From Micromonospora vinacea (GTDB lineage: Bacteria > Actinomycetota > Actinomycetes > Mycobacteriales > Micromonosporaceae), in the NCBI RefSeq assembly GCF_015751785.1, contig NZ_JADOTY010000001.1, positions 1,612,001 to 1,676,000 of the forward strand: DNA of 64,000 bases. Direction: 5' to 3'. The notes beneath the pieces were generated by a model. It had not been told where the DNA came from. It was given only the letters and a program-made list of their open reading frames with translations, and ran no database searches. Position numbers and translations under genes: made by a program. This document shows, piece after piece, positions 43,809 to 56,360 of the stretch. Positions within the stretch are counted from its first letter, which is position 1. Each line of letters opens with the position of its first letter.

Positions 43809-45224
43809 GTGCGAGTGGATCATCAGCGAGTCATCCGTGACGTCACCGTCCGCCTGCCGATGGCGTCGAGCACGCCGGAGGCGTGTCGGTGGACGGTCAC
43901 CGCGCTGTCCCGCCACACCCCGGCGACCATCTCCGTGCTGCTCGCGGTCCACGACCGCCTGCGCTGCGTCGCGGCGACCGGGGCGTGGCAGGTCTTCGCC
44001 ACCGTGCCGGCACGGACCGGCATCGTCGGCCGGGTGTACGCGACCGGCGCTCCCGCTGTCGTCCCGGACGTCACAGTCGACCCGGACTACCTGCCGGTCC
44101 GCCCGGATGTGACCGCCGAGCTGTGCGTACCGGTCCTGGACCCGACGGGCCGGGCGATCGGCGTACTCGACCTGCAGTGGAGTGAGCCGACCGACCTGGA
44201 GCCGTGGCGGGAGACCGCGCAGCGGCTGGCCGACGGGCTCGGTGCGCGGATCACCGCCCTCGGTGGCCCACCGGAGGAGAGTCGCAGCGAGAAGCTGCTT
44301 CGCCACGCGGCGGCGCTCTCCTCCGCGCCGACCGAGGGGGAGGTGATGGGGGCGGCGGCCCGCGCCGCCCGGGAGGTCTCCACGCTCTCCACCGCGCTGC
44401 TGCTGATCGGCGGGCAGCTCGGCCCGTCCCCGGCGACGCCGAGCGACCTGGAGACCCGGATCCGCGCCGAGTTGGCTGCGGCGGGTCCGGTCGCCCTGGA
44501 CCGGATGGTCGAGCGGGCACACCGGTACGGCGCCGGGTACACGCTGGGCGAGGCCGGGCACCCCCCGACCGAGGACTACCGTCCGCTGACCCGGGCGGGG
44601 GTACGCACGCTGGTCGCCGTGCCGGTCGGGCCGACGGACGCCGGTGGGGTGCTGCTGGTTGCCGACGAACGGGCGCTGCGTCCGGACCCGACCACTGTCA
44701 GCCTGATGGAGTTGCTCGCCGGGCAGGCCTGGACGAGCGTGGACCGACTACGCACGCTGACCCGGCTGCGGGAGCAGGCCAGCTCCGACCCGCTGACCGG
44801 GTTGCGGCACACCGGCCCGTTCGGGCAGCGGATCGCCGCGGCCACCCCCGGGCGTACGGCCCTGCTGGCCATCGACGTGGACGGCTTCAAGACCGTGAAC
44901 GACACGTACGGCCACCAGGCCGGCGACCGGGTGCTGGTCGGGTTGGCCCGGGCGCTGGAGGGGGCGCTGCGGCACGGCGACGAGTTGTACCGGATCGGTG
45001 GCGACGAGTTCGTGGCGGTGATCGAGGTGAGCCGTCCGGAGGAGGCGGTTCGGATCGCCGAACGGCTGACCGAGGCGGCCCGACGCATCGGCCGCACGAT
45101 CAGCGTGGGCGTCGCACTGCCCCGCCCCGGCGAAACCCCCGACCGCACACTGAAAAGAGCCGACCAGGCCCTCTACGCGGTGAAACGCCAGGGCCGAGAC
45201 GGCGTCCTGCTCTCCGCCGCGTAA
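43809..45224 (+). CDS. GAF-domain diguanylate cyclase (GGDEF)
   Basis: A 471-residue protein. An N-terminal GAF-like domain (about 25-150: ISVLLAVHDRLRCVAATGAW, CVPVLDPTGRAIGVLDLQW) is followed by a second GAF-like region (about 165-320), then a GGDEF domain with the intact active site RIGGDEFVAVIE and DVDGFKTVNDTYGHQAGD. It should make cyclic di-GMP from two GTP in response to a ligand bound by the GAF modules. No RxxD inhibitory site is obvious. GTG at 43809 is a best guess; the ribosome binding site is weak. No c-di-GMP phosphodiesterase nearby. Confidence 0.9.
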   Translation: MRVDHQRVIRDVTVRLPMASSTPEACRWTVTALSRHTPATISVLLAVHDRLRCVAATGAWQVFATVPARTGIVGRVYATGAPAVVPDVTVDPDYLPVRPDVTAELCVPVLDPTGRAIGVLDLQWSEPTDLEPWRETAQRLADGLGARITALGGPPEESRSEKLLRHAAALSSAPTEGEVMGAAARAAREVSTLSTALLLIGGQLGPSPATPSDLETRIRAELAAAGPVALDRMVERAHRYGAGYTLGEAGHPPTEDYRPLTRAGVRTLVAVPVGPTDAGGVLLVADERALRPDPTTVSLMELLAGQAWTSVDRLRTLTRLREQASSDPLTGLRHTGPFGQRIAAATPGRTALLAIDVDGFKTVNDTYGHQAGDRVLVGLARALEGALRHGDELYRIGGDEFVAVIEVSRPEEAVRIAERLTEAARRIGRTISVGVALPRPGETPDRTLKRADQALYAVKRQGRDGVLLSAA

Positions 45225-45247
45225 CAGCGCCGACCCTGCGCCCGCGC

Positions 45248-45316
45248 CGATCTTGCACTTTCGGTCGTCGTTTTGTCGCTCTGATCCCTTATGTCGGTGC
45301 AGAAAGTGCAAGATCG
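45248..45316. repeat. GATC-based intergenic palindrome F (probable bidirectional terminator)
   Basis: CGATCTTGCACTTTC (45248-45262) and its perfect complement (45302-45316), between convergent genes. Arm shared with palindrome B at 16642. Confidence 0.75.
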
Positions 45317-45353
45317 CCGCAGCGGGGGTGGGGCGCGGGGTGGCGCGGGGCGG

Positions 45354-46415
45354 TTAGGGGGTGCGGAGTTCTTTGGCGAGGAGTTCGGCGATCTGGGCGG
45401 TGTTGAGGGCCGCGCCCTTGCGGAGGTTGTCGCCGGTCACGAAGAAGTCCAGAGCCCGAGGGTCGTCCAGGGCGCGGCGGATCCGACCGACCCAGGACGG
45501 GTCGGTGCCGACGGCGTCGATCGGCATCGGGAACTCCCCGGCCGCCGGGTCGTCGACCAGGATCACCCCGGGGGCGTTGCGCAGCGCCTCGCGGGCGCCT
45601 TCGGCGTCGACCTCGGTGGCGAAGACCGCGTGCACCGCGACCGAGTGGGCGGTGACCACCGGCACCCGGACGCAGGTGGCGGAGACCTTGAGGTCGGGGA
45701 GGCCGAGGATCTTGCGCGACTCGTTGCGGATCTTCATCTCTTCCGATGACCAGCCGCTGTCCGCCGGGGAGCCGGCCCAGGGCACCACGTTGAGCGCCAT
45801 GGGTGCCGGGAACGGGCCCAGGTCGTCGCCGACCGCCTGGCGTACGTCGCCGGTGCGCGAGCCGAGCGCCCGATCGCCGGCGACCTTGGTGAGCTGGTCG
45901 TGCAGGATGTCGACGCCGGACTGACCGGCTCCGGAGACCGCCTGGTAGGAGGCGAGCACAAGCTCTCGCAGGCCGTACTCACGGTGCAGCGGCGCGACCG
46001 CGACGATCATCGCGAGGGTGGTGCAGTTGGCGTTGGCGATGATGCCCCGGGGCCGGTTGCGGACCTGCTCGGGGTTGATCTCCGGAACGACCAGCGGGAC
46101 GTCGCGGTCCATCCGGAACGCGCCGGAGTTGTCGACAGCGATCGCGCCCCGGGAGACGGCGATGGGTGCCCACTCGGCGGAGACCTCGTCGGGCACGTCG
46201 AACATGGCCACCTGGACCCCGTCGAACGCCTCGGGGGTCAGCGCCTGGACGACGAGTTCCTCGCCCCGGCAGCGCACCCGGCGCCCGACGGAACGCTCGG
46301 AGGCGAGCAGCCGGATCTCACCCCAGACGTTGCGCCGCCCGGTGAGCAGCTCACACATCACGGTGCCGACGGCACCTGTCGCTCCGACCACTGCGAGGGT
46401 GGGCAGCGCCGTCAT
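45354..46415 (-). CDS. asd: aspartate-semialdehyde dehydrogenase
   Basis: A 353-residue enzyme, NADPH-dependent reduction of aspartyl phosphate to aspartate semialdehyde, feeding Lys, DAP, Met and Thr synthesis. VVGATGAVGTVMCELL is the nucleotide-binding turn, IIANANCTTLAMIVAVAPLH holds the catalytic Cys, and SYQAVSGAGQSGVD and RVPVVTAHSVAVH (substrate/catalytic His) complete the set. It follows lysC by 5 bp on the same strand, the classic lysC-asd operon. No oddity seen. Confidence 0.96.
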   Translation of the reverse strand: MTALPTLAVVGATGAVGTVMCELLTGRRNVWGEIRLLASERSVGRRVRCRGEELVVQALTPEAFDGVQVAMFDVPDEVSAEWAPIAVSRGAIAVDNSGAFRMDRDVPLVVPEINPEQVRNRPRGIIANANCTTLAMIVAVAPLHREYGLRELVLASYQAVSGAGQSGVDILHDQLTKVAGDRALGSRTGDVRQAVGDDLGPFPAPMALNVVPWAGSPADSGWSSEEMKIRNESRKILGLPDLKVSATCVRVPVVTAHSVAVHAVFATEVDAEGAREALRNAPGVILVDDPAAGEFPMPIDAVGTDPSWVGRIRRALDDPRALDFFVTGDNLRKGAALNTAQIAELLAKELRTP

Positions 46416-46420
46416 CGGCG

Positions 46421-47686
<1,266 letters not shown>

Positions 47687-47945
47687 GACGGTGCACTCCC
47701 TCCCAGCGACCCTGAGCGTGCCGACGCCGCCGGAACCGGGGCCGGCGGCGCGTGTCAGACCCCATGAGGGTATCCGGCAGGTAACGACGCCGGGTCAGGT
47801 GATCCCACCATCCGGCCCGCCCGGGACCGGCCGGGCCGCTCCCACCAGGTCGGATGGGTACGCGGAAACGCCCGGTCCGACACGCCGGGACGAGCCGGGT
47901 ACGCGTCGGCACCCACCGACCGCCCGCACCCACCAGAATGGGCCG

Positions 47946-48734
47946 GTGCCCGTCCTCACCCGCTCGGCCGGCCGCGTGCTCGGGCCGCTCGTCCTCGCCC
48001 TGCCGGCACTCCTGGTCGCCTGCACCAGTGAGCAGCCACCGGCTCCGCCGCCCGCCGATCCGGGGCCGGTCGAGGTGGACGCCGCCCGGGATGAGCTGGC
48101 CGCGCTGGCCGCAGCAGCTCAGGACCGTCACCTGGTGGCCCAGTACGTCTACAGCCAGGCGGGTCAACCGGATCGCACCATCGTGTTCACCAGCGCGAAC
48201 GACGGCAGCTGGCGGGTCGACGTGCCGGGAGGCGCGTTGGGTGGCACCGCCGACGTCTCGATGGCCGGCACGGCCGACGGGCTGTTCCAGTGCGCCCTGC
48301 CGTCGGCCGGTCACAGCGAGTCGGCGAGCTGCGTACGCCTGGGTGATCGCGACGACGTGGTGCCACGCCGGTCGGACCCTCGGGTCCAGCACCTGCTCAC
48401 CGACTGGCTGGACGTGCTCACCGACCGACGCGCCCCCTTGGCGGTCGCCCCGGCCAACGCGCCCGAGGGCCTCACCGGCACCTGCTACTCGGTGGACTCC
48501 ACCTCGGCGTCGCTCAACGCCCCGCTGGATGTGGGCATCTACTGCTACGACGGGGACGGCACGCCGACCGGCGTCCGAACCGCGGCCGGGACGCTGAGAC
48601 TGGCCGCCCCGCCCGCCCCGGCGCCGGCCACCGTGCAGTTGGCCGGCCCGGTGGTGGTCGACCGGGAACCGCTCGACACCGCGGCGCCACCGACCCCGGA
48701 CCCGTCGGAGAGCCCGGGCGCGGGAACGTCCTGA
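47946..48734 (+). CDS. lipoprotein of unknown function
   Basis: A 262-residue protein. N-terminal signal (VLGPLVLALPALLVAC) with lipobox LVAC, so a membrane lipoprotein facing outside. The mature part has RDELAALAAAAQDRHLVAQY, TIVFTSANDGSWRVDVPGGA and two pairs of cysteines (FQCALP ... ASCVRL; GTCYSV ... IYCYDG) that probably form disulfides, and a Pro-rich tail. GTG start at 47946. Divergent from lysC. No family assigned. Confidence 0.75.
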   Translation: MPVLTRSAGRVLGPLVLALPALLVACTSEQPPAPPPADPGPVEVDAARDELAALAAAAQDRHLVAQYVYSQAGQPDRTIVFTSANDGSWRVDVPGGALGGTADVSMAGTADGLFQCALPSAGHSESASCVRLGDRDDVVPRRSDPRVQHLLTDWLDVLTDRRAPLAVAPANAPEGLTGTCYSVDSTSASLNAPLDVGIYCYDGDGTPTGVRTAAGTLRLAAPPAPAPATVQLAGPVVVDREPLDTAAPPTPDPSESPGAGTS

Positions 48735-48818
48735 TCTTCGTCCCGTTACGGGTGCTCTTGCCCACATTCGACCACCCCCTCCTGAGGGGCGAATCACCCA
48801 TACAGGACGATCCGACGT

Positions 48819-49349
48819 ATGGCCGATCTCACCCCGCTGCTCGCCTACCGCTGGAGTCCGCGAGCCTTCGACCCGAGCGCCGAGCTGGCTCCGGAGGAAT
48901 CCGCCTCGCTCCTTGAGGCCGCCCGCTGGGCTCCGTCGGCGGAGAACGGGCAGCCCTGGCGGTTCGCCCTCGGCCACCGCGACGACGAGACCTGGAAACG
49001 GATCCTGATCAGCCTCCCGGTCGACGACCAGAACTGGATCCGGCACGCAGCGACCCTGGTGGTCGGTGCCCACACCGGCCTCGACACCGAGCGGGCCGCG
49101 TACGACCTGGGCCAGGCGATCGCCCACCTGACAGTGCAGGCCACCGCGCTCGGGCTGCACGTGCACCAGCTCACCCGGTTCGACCGGGCCGGCCTCTCCA
49201 CCGAGCTCGACCTACCCGGCGGCGTCCGCCCGTTGGTGGTCGCCGCCGTCGGCCGGCTCGGGGACCCGTTCGCTCTCCCGACCGAGCTGCGGGCCCGGGA
49301 GACCGGCCTGCGTCGCCGCCGTCCGGTCGCCGACCTGCTGCTGCGCTGA
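48819..49349 (+). CDS. nitroreductase-family protein
   Basis: A 176-residue flavoprotein of the nitroreductase fold. RWSPRAFDPSAELAPEE, AARWAPSAENGQPWRFALG (FMN-binding Arg/Ser/Asn-Gln-Pro) and YDLGQAIAHLTVQATALGLH are family signatures. Short compared with ~200-220 residue members. Expected to reduce nitro or quinone-like compounds or act on F420/FMN-linked substrates. Ends 6 bp before the convergent ArsR-like gene. Confidence 0.88.
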   Translation: MADLTPLLAYRWSPRAFDPSAELAPEESASLLEAARWAPSAENGQPWRFALGHRDDETWKRILISLPVDDQNWIRHAATLVVGAHTGLDTERAAYDLGQAIAHLTVQATALGLHVHQLTRFDRAGLSTELDLPGGVRPLVVAAVGRLGDPFALPTELRARETGLRRRRPVADLLLR

Positions 49350-49355
49350 GCGGGC

Positions 49356-50342
49356 TCACCCGCCCCGGCTGGCGCGGAGGAGGACCGCCGCGGCGTCGGT
49401 GTTGCGGTACAGGACGTGCCGACCCTCGCGGGACCGGGACACCAGGCCGGCGCCGTGCAGCGCGGCCAGGTGCTGGGAGACGTTTCCGGCGGACATCCCG
49501 GTGAGTCGGGCCAGGTCGGTGGTGGTCAGCGCCGTCTCGAGCAGGTGCAGCAGCGCGGTCCGGCCCGGCCCGATCACCCGTGCCAGTGGGTCCCCGGGTG
49601 GCGGCGCGGTCGCCTCCCAGAGCGTCCCGACGGCACGGACCGGGTACGCGCCGACCGGCAGCGAATCCTCCAGCAGGTTCCACAGCACGTGCTGCTCGGT
49701 GAACACCGTCGGGTTCAGCGCCAGCCCACGGCCGCGGAGGTCGAAGTCCCGCTCGAACGTGTCGTCGCTGATCACCCGGTCGCCGTGCCAGTGCAGGCTC
49801 GGGTGGAGCTGCTCGAAGAACCGACCGGCGCCGTTCTCGGCGAGCTGCGCGGCCCGGTACGCCACGTCGGCGTCGAGCAGCGCCCGCATCCGCGGCCAGT
49901 CCGGGGCGATCGCCTCGTCGTACCAGACCCGCACCGCCTCGACGACCTGCGGCAGCAGCCCGCCGGGGTCGGCGAGCAGCGCCCGTCCGAACGGGCTCAG
50001 CGGTTTTTGCCAGGTGGTCGACAGCAGGTCCTGGACCACCACGGCCGGCGGCGTCGCGGCGATCTGGTCGAGCTGCTCGGCCATCTCCACGTTCGGTCGG
50101 GCCGCCGGGGTGAGGAAGTCGGGCAGCCAGCGACCCGGCACGACCAACCCCACCAGAGGTCGGACCCGGTCGGCCACCTCGGGACGCCGCAACGTCACCC
50201 GGGCCCGGTCGACCCAGGGCAGGTGTACCGCGTAGCGGATCGGGTTGGCCAGCGCCCACATGCTCATGACCGTCTCGTTGGCCGGTGACACGGCGAGCCG
50301 TACGCCCGCCACGTCGGCCAGGCTGAACCGCAACTCGGACAC
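49356..50342 (-). CDS. ArsR-type winged-helix transcriptional regulator
   Basis: A 328-residue regulator whose winged helix is at the C-terminus (LLHLLETALTTTDLARLTGM, then SAGNVSQHLAALHGAGLVSR and SREGRHVLYRN), a typical ArsR HTH. The N-terminal ~240 residues are a large effector or sensor domain (DUF5937-like). No metal-binding CxC is visible. It is divergent from an MFS transporter gene, which it most likely represses; no obvious operator could be fixed in the 77 bp between the starts. Confidence 0.87.
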   Translation of the reverse strand: MSELRFSLADVAGVRLAVSPANETVMSMWALANPIRYAVHLPWVDRARVTLRRPEVADRVRPLVGLVVPGRWLPDFLTPAARPNVEMAEQLDQIAATPPAVVVQDLLSTTWQKPLSPFGRALLADPGGLLPQVVEAVRVWYDEAIAPDWPRMRALLDADVAYRAAQLAENGAGRFFEQLHPSLHWHGDRVISDDTFERDFDLRGRGLALNPTVFTEQHVLWNLLEDSLPVGAYPVRAVGTLWEATAPPPGDPLARVIGPGRTALLHLLETALTTTDLARLTGMSAGNVSQHLAALHGAGLVSRSREGRHVLYRNTDAAAVLLRASRGG

Positions 50343-50419
50343 ACGCCCCCCAGGAGCAGGATTCGGTCCAGCCTAAAAGACTCGACCAAGGTCACGGGGA
50401 CCGGATTCACTCCCCGACC

Positions 50420-51691
50420 ATGGGGACCAGAGAAACCATCCGCACCGCCGTCCGAGACGTCATACCGCCGGCCGGGCTGACCCGCGCCCTGGCCGTGCAG
50501 GCCATGGTCTACGCCGTCGGCAGCGGGCTGTTCCACGCCGGCAGCGCCGTCTTCTTCACCCGGGCGCTCGGGCTCAGCGCCGCCCAGGTGGGGTTGGGGC
50601 TGTCCATCGCGGCGGGGGTGTCGCTGCTGGGCACGGTGCCGCTGGGTGGGCTCACCGACCGGTACGGACCGCAGCGGGTCTGGGTGGTCGGGCTGGTGCT
50701 GAACGCGGCGCTCTTCGCGACCTACCCCTTCGTGGGCGGCTTCGCGGGGTTCCTCGCCGTGGTGGTGGCGCTGGCCGCCGTGGACGCCGCTGTCGGCGTG
50801 GCCCGACAGGTCTACTCGATCAACGCGCTCCCGCCGGCCGAACGGGTCACCGCGATGGCGTACCAGCGCTCGTCGCTGAACGTCGGCTTCGGGCTCGGCG
50901 CGGTGATCAGCGGCCTGGTGCTGGCGGTGGACACGATCACGGCGTACCGGGGAATGGTCTGGTTCATCTCGACGGTCTTCCTCGTGACGGCCCTCTTCGT
51001 GCGGCGCCTGCCCCGGCTGCCGCAGGTGGCCCGACCGGCGGAGCCGATGAGTCGGCTCGCCGTGCTGCGGGACCGGCCGTTCATGGCGGTGTCAGTGCTG
51101 TCCGGGCTGCTCACCGCGCACGGGGTGCTCTACCTGACGGTCATGCCGCTCTGGATCCTCACCCACACCGACGCCCCGAAGACGATGATCGCCGGGCTGG
51201 TGCTGCTCAACACGATCCTGATCGTGCTGCTCCAGGTGCGTGTCAGCCGGGGCGCGGACACCGCGGCGGGCGCGGCCCGGGCCTCTCGCCGGGGCGGGCT
51301 GCTGATCGCCCTGTTCTGTCTGGTTCTGCCGATCTCCGGGGTCACCCGGGGCCTGCTGACCGTCGCGGTGCTGGTGGCTGCCGCCATGTTGCTGATCCTG
51401 GCCGAGCTGATCGAGTCGGCGGGCAGTTGGGGGCTCACCGCCACCCTGCCGCCGGCCGACCAGCGCGGTGCCTACGTGGGGGCGCTCGGACTCGGCGTGC
51501 AGGTCCAGTACCTGATCGCGCCGGCAGGGCTGACCGCGCTCGGGGTGACCACCGGCGGGTGGGGTTGGTTACCGACGGCAGCGATCTTCGTGCTGGTAGC
51601 GGCGGCGATCGTGCCCGCGGTGGCCTGGGCGCAACGGACGCCGAGGCTGGGTGCCGAGGCCGCAGAGCCGGCCATGACTCCGGTCCCATAG
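50420..51691 (+). CDS. MFS transporter
   Basis: A 423-residue transporter with about twelve membrane helices. LGGLTDRYGPQRVWVVG is the loop 2-3 MFS signature. Its partner regulator is transcribed divergently from the adjacent ArsR-like gene, which argues for an inducible drug or metabolite exporter. ATG at 50420. It ends just before the leuA promoter/leader. Substrate unknown. Confidence 0.9.
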   Translation: MGTRETIRTAVRDVIPPAGLTRALAVQAMVYAVGSGLFHAGSAVFFTRALGLSAAQVGLGLSIAAGVSLLGTVPLGGLTDRYGPQRVWVVGLVLNAALFATYPFVGGFAGFLAVVVALAAVDAAVGVARQVYSINALPPAERVTAMAYQRSSLNVGFGLGAVISGLVLAVDTITAYRGMVWFISTVFLVTALFVRRLPRLPQVARPAEPMSRLAVLRDRPFMAVSVLSGLLTAHGVLYLTVMPLWILTHTDAPKTMIAGLVLLNTILIVLLQVRVSRGADTAAGAARASRRGGLLIALFCLVLPISGVTRGLLTVAVLVAAAMLLILAELIESAGSWGLTATLPPADQRGAYVGALGLGVQVQYLIAPAGLTALGVTTGGWGWLPTAAIFVLVAAAIVPAVAWAQRTPRLGAEAAEPAMTPVP

Positions 51692-53680
<1,989 letters not shown>

Positions 53681-53686
53681 CCTTCG

Positions 53687-53732
53687 CGCGACACCCCCGA
53701 GGTGGATCTATCCCTACTTCGGGGGTGTCGCG
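53687..53732. terminator. bidirectional hairpin terminator leuA / MFS gene
   Basis: CGCGACACCCCCGA (53687-53700) pairs perfectly with 53719-53732. Placed between convergent genes; the right arm includes the MFS stop codon (53714) region. Confidence 0.8.
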
Positions 53733-55207
53733 GCGGGCAGCGAGTGGCAGGGCTGGGACGGTGGGGCTTCCCGGGGCGGCCGGTGGACCAGCACGAGCGC
53801 CAGCACCGCGCCGGCCACGAGCAGCCCGGCGCACCACTCCATCGCGGCCCGGAACGCGTCGGTCAGCTCGGCCTTCTGCTCGTACCCGCCGCCGGAGAGC
53901 CCGACCAGCAGCGGCAGCGCCGCCACCGCGAGCAGGCCGCCGGCTCGGGACGCGGCGTTGTTGAACCCGCTGGCCACCCCGGAGAACCGGTCCTGCACGG
54001 CGGCCAGCACCGACGCCGTCAGCGGCGCCACCACCAGGGTCAGCCCGATGCCGAAGAGCAGCACCCCGGGCAGCACGTCCCGCCAGTACGACGCGCCCGG
54101 TCCGACGCCGCGCAGCAGCAGCAGACCGACAGCGGCGACCACCGGTCCGATGGCGAGCGGCAGCCGGGGGCCGATCCGCGCCGACAGCGCACCGGCCCGC
54201 GCGGACCCGACCAACAGCAGCACTGTCATCGGCAGCAACGCGATGCCGGTGCGGAAGGCCGACCACTCGACGACGTTCTGCAGGTAGACGGCGAAAAAGA
54301 AGGTGAAGCCGCCGAGCGCCGCGTAGACGACCACTGTGAAGAGGTTCAGCACCGAGAAGAGTCGGCTGCTGAACAGCCCGGTGGGCAGCATCGCGGCGTC
54401 GCCGCGCCGCCGCTCCAGCAGGACGAAGGCCACTGCGGAGAGCACCCCGACCGCTGCCGCGATCAGCACCTCGGCGGAGTCGAACCCGCGGGCCGGCGCG
54501 TCGATCAGGGCGTAGGTGACGCCGGCGAGCGCGAGCGCTCCGAGCAGGGCTCCGGCGACGTCGAACCGCCGTCGGGCCCGACCCCGCCCCTGGGTCCGGG
54601 AGGCGCTCTCGTCCCGGCTCTCCGGCACCCAGCGCAGGGCGGCCAGCAGCACCAGCACGGCGATCGGCAGGTTGAGGAAGAAGATCCAGCGCCAGGAGAG
54701 CGTGTCGATCAGCCAGCCCCCGATGAACGGGCCCAGCGCTGTGGACACCCCGGACAGCCCGGCCCAGGCGCCGATGGCCCGGCCCCGGTCGTCGGGGTGG
54801 AAGCTCGCCTGGAGGACCGACAGCGACCCGGGCGTGAGCAGCGCGCCACCGGCGCCCTGGAGGAACCGGGCCCCGATCAGCCAACCGGTGCCCTGGGCCA
54901 GCCCACACAGAACGGAGGCGGCGGTGAACCAGAGCACGCCGATGAGGAAGATGCGTCGCCGGCCGAAGCGGTCGCCGAGCGCGCCGCCGAGCAGCACGAA
55001 CGCCGCGAGCATCAGCAGGTAGCCGTTGATGGTCCACTGGAGATCGGCCACGTTCGCGCCGAGGTCCTGGCCGAGTTTCGGCAGCGCCACGTTGACGACG
55101 GTGCTGTCGAGGAAGACCATGCCAGAGGCGAGTACGGCGGCGAGCAGCGTGCCCCGGCCGGCGGTGGTGCCCATTCGGAGGGCGGTCGCCGGTACGGGTG
55201 CGGTCAT
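53714..55207 (-). CDS. EmrB/QacA-type MFS multidrug transporter
   Basis: A 497-residue, fourteen-helix drug:H+ antiporter. FLDSTVVNVALPKLGQDL (helix 1 Asp motif), LGGALGDRFGRRRIFLIG (loop 2-3) and GAGGALLTPGSLSVL (helix 5) are DHA2 family motifs. An HNH lipoprotein gene diverges upstream. No regulator adjacent. Export of drugs or antibiotics is likely; the natural substrate is unknown. Confidence 0.93.
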   Translation of the reverse strand: MTAPVPATALRMGTTAGRGTLLAAVLASGMVFLDSTVVNVALPKLGQDLGANVADLQWTINGYLLMLAAFVLLGGALGDRFGRRRIFLIGVLWFTAASVLCGLAQGTGWLIGARFLQGAGGALLTPGSLSVLQASFHPDDRGRAIGAWAGLSGVSTALGPFIGGWLIDTLSWRWIFFLNLPIAVLVLLAALRWVPESRDESASRTQGRGRARRRFDVAGALLGALALAGVTYALIDAPARGFDSAEVLIAAAVGVLSAVAFVLLERRRGDAAMLPTGLFSSRLFSVLNLFTVVVYAALGGFTFFFAVYLQNVVEWSAFRTGIALLPMTVLLLVGSARAGALSARIGPRLPLAIGPVVAAVGLLLLRGVGPGASYWRDVLPGVLLFGIGLTLVVAPLTASVLAAVQDRFSGVASGFNNAASRAGGLLAVAALPLLVGLSGGGYEQKAELTDAFRAAMEWCAGLLVAGAVLALVLVHRPPREAPPSQPCHSLPAATPPK

Positions 55208-55314
55208 CCCACCAATCTGCCTTGCATCATGTGGGAGACGCCACGAAACGCCGAAACCGTGCCCGGGTACTGTGCGCAATCGCCGGGAGCCCCCAAGCTG
55301 GAGAGGTGTCGTCT

Positions 55315-55971
55315 GTGCGTACCAGATCAGGACCGCGAGCGGCGGTGGCCGCGCTTACCGCGGCGCTGGCGCTCGGCGTGGCCGGTTGCGTCCCGCAGGA
55401 TGAGCCGACCACACCGCCGCCGAGCGACGGTGGCAACGCCGCGGAGCAGCTGAGTCAGCTCACCGTCGCTACCGCCGGCTCGATGAAGGGTTACAGCCGG
55501 GAGCGTTTCCCGCACTGGCGGGACACCGGCAAGAACTGCGATGTCCGGGACAGCATCCTCCAACGCGACGGCAAGGAGGTGAAGCTCTCCGGCTGCAACG
55601 TGGTCGGTGGGCGCTGGGAGAGCGTGTACGACGGTCGCAGCTTCTCGGATCCCTCCGACGTGGACATCGACCACATGGTGCCGTTGGCCAACGCGTGGCG
55701 CTCGGGTGCCGACGAGTGGGACAACGCGAAGCGCGGCGATTTCGCCAACGACACCACTCGTCCGCAGCTTTTCGCGGTTTCCGCCTCGTCGAACCGGGCA
55801 AAGGGTGACCAGGACCCGTCCCAGTGGAAGCCGGCAAACCGATCTTACTGGTGCAAATACGCCCAGGACTGGGTGACGGTCAAGCACTACTGGCGGCTGA
55901 CGGTGACCAGCGCCGAGAAGACCGCCCTGACCGACATGTTGGAGGGCTGTTCAGTGGGGAGCGATTCGTGA
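55315..55971 (+). CDS. secreted HNH-nuclease-like lipoprotein
   Basis: A 218-residue protein. Signal peptide with lipobox LGVAGC, then the GmrSD/DUF1524-type HNH core: DVDIDHMVPLANAWRSGA (metal/general-base His), QLFAVSASSNRAKGDQDPSQ and KPANRSYWCKYAQDWVTVKH. Extracellular HNH proteins of this type are widespread in actinobacteria and could degrade external DNA. Two cysteine pairs may form disulfides. GTG start at 55315. Its stop overlaps the next gene start (GTGA). Confidence 0.88.
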   Translation: MRTRSGPRAAVAALTAALALGVAGCVPQDEPTTPPPSDGGNAAEQLSQLTVATAGSMKGYSRERFPHWRDTGKNCDVRDSILQRDGKEVKLSGCNVVGGRWESVYDGRSFSDPSDVDIDHMVPLANAWRSGADEWDNAKRGDFANDTTRPQLFAVSASSNRAKGDQDPSQWKPANRSYWCKYAQDWVTVKHYWRLTVTSAEKTALTDMLEGCSVGSDS

Positions 55972-56336
55972 GCGCCGCCGGGGAGAGCGGCCCGTCCGCC
56001 GCCGGCATGACAGCGGACGGCACCGCCGAGACCCCCGCAGCCGTGCCGGGTGCCGGCATGGTCGCTGACTCGGGAGGCGCGGCCGGCCCGCAGAGCCGCA
56101 CCACAGACATCGTGCCCGGCCCCGGTGGCGTGATGACCGACGAGGTCGGCGTCGTCACCGGTGACCTGACGCTGCGCACCGAGTACGCGGACGGCACTGT
56201 CACAGTGCGGGTGCAGTACAAGGACGCGGACGAGTGGTACACGGTGACCGGCACGTCGGTCACGCTGGCCGACCCGGCCGGGCTGGACGCGGTGCACGGC
56301 GTCGCAGTGGGGCTGCTGAACCGCCCCGAGGGCTGA
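55968..56336 (+). CDS. hypothetical protein coupled to HNH lipoprotein
   Basis: A 122-residue protein; GTG overlaps the HNH gene stop by 4 bp. First half low-complexity (Gly/Ala/Pro), second half a beta-rich domain (GVVTGDLTLRTEYADGTVTV, YKDADEWYTVTGTSVTLADP). No signal peptide, so it is probably cytoplasmic. Translational coupling to a secreted nuclease raises the possibility that it is a partner or immunity-like factor, but there is no direct evidence. Confidence 0.7.
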   Translation: MSAAGESGPSAAGMTADGTAETPAAVPGAGMVADSGGAAGPQSRTTDIVPGPGGVMTDEVGVVTGDLTLRTEYADGTVTVRVQYKDADEWYTVTGTSVTLADPAGLDAVHGVAVGLLNRPEG

Positions 56337-56360
56337 CGAGCGCCGGCACCGCGTCCAGTC

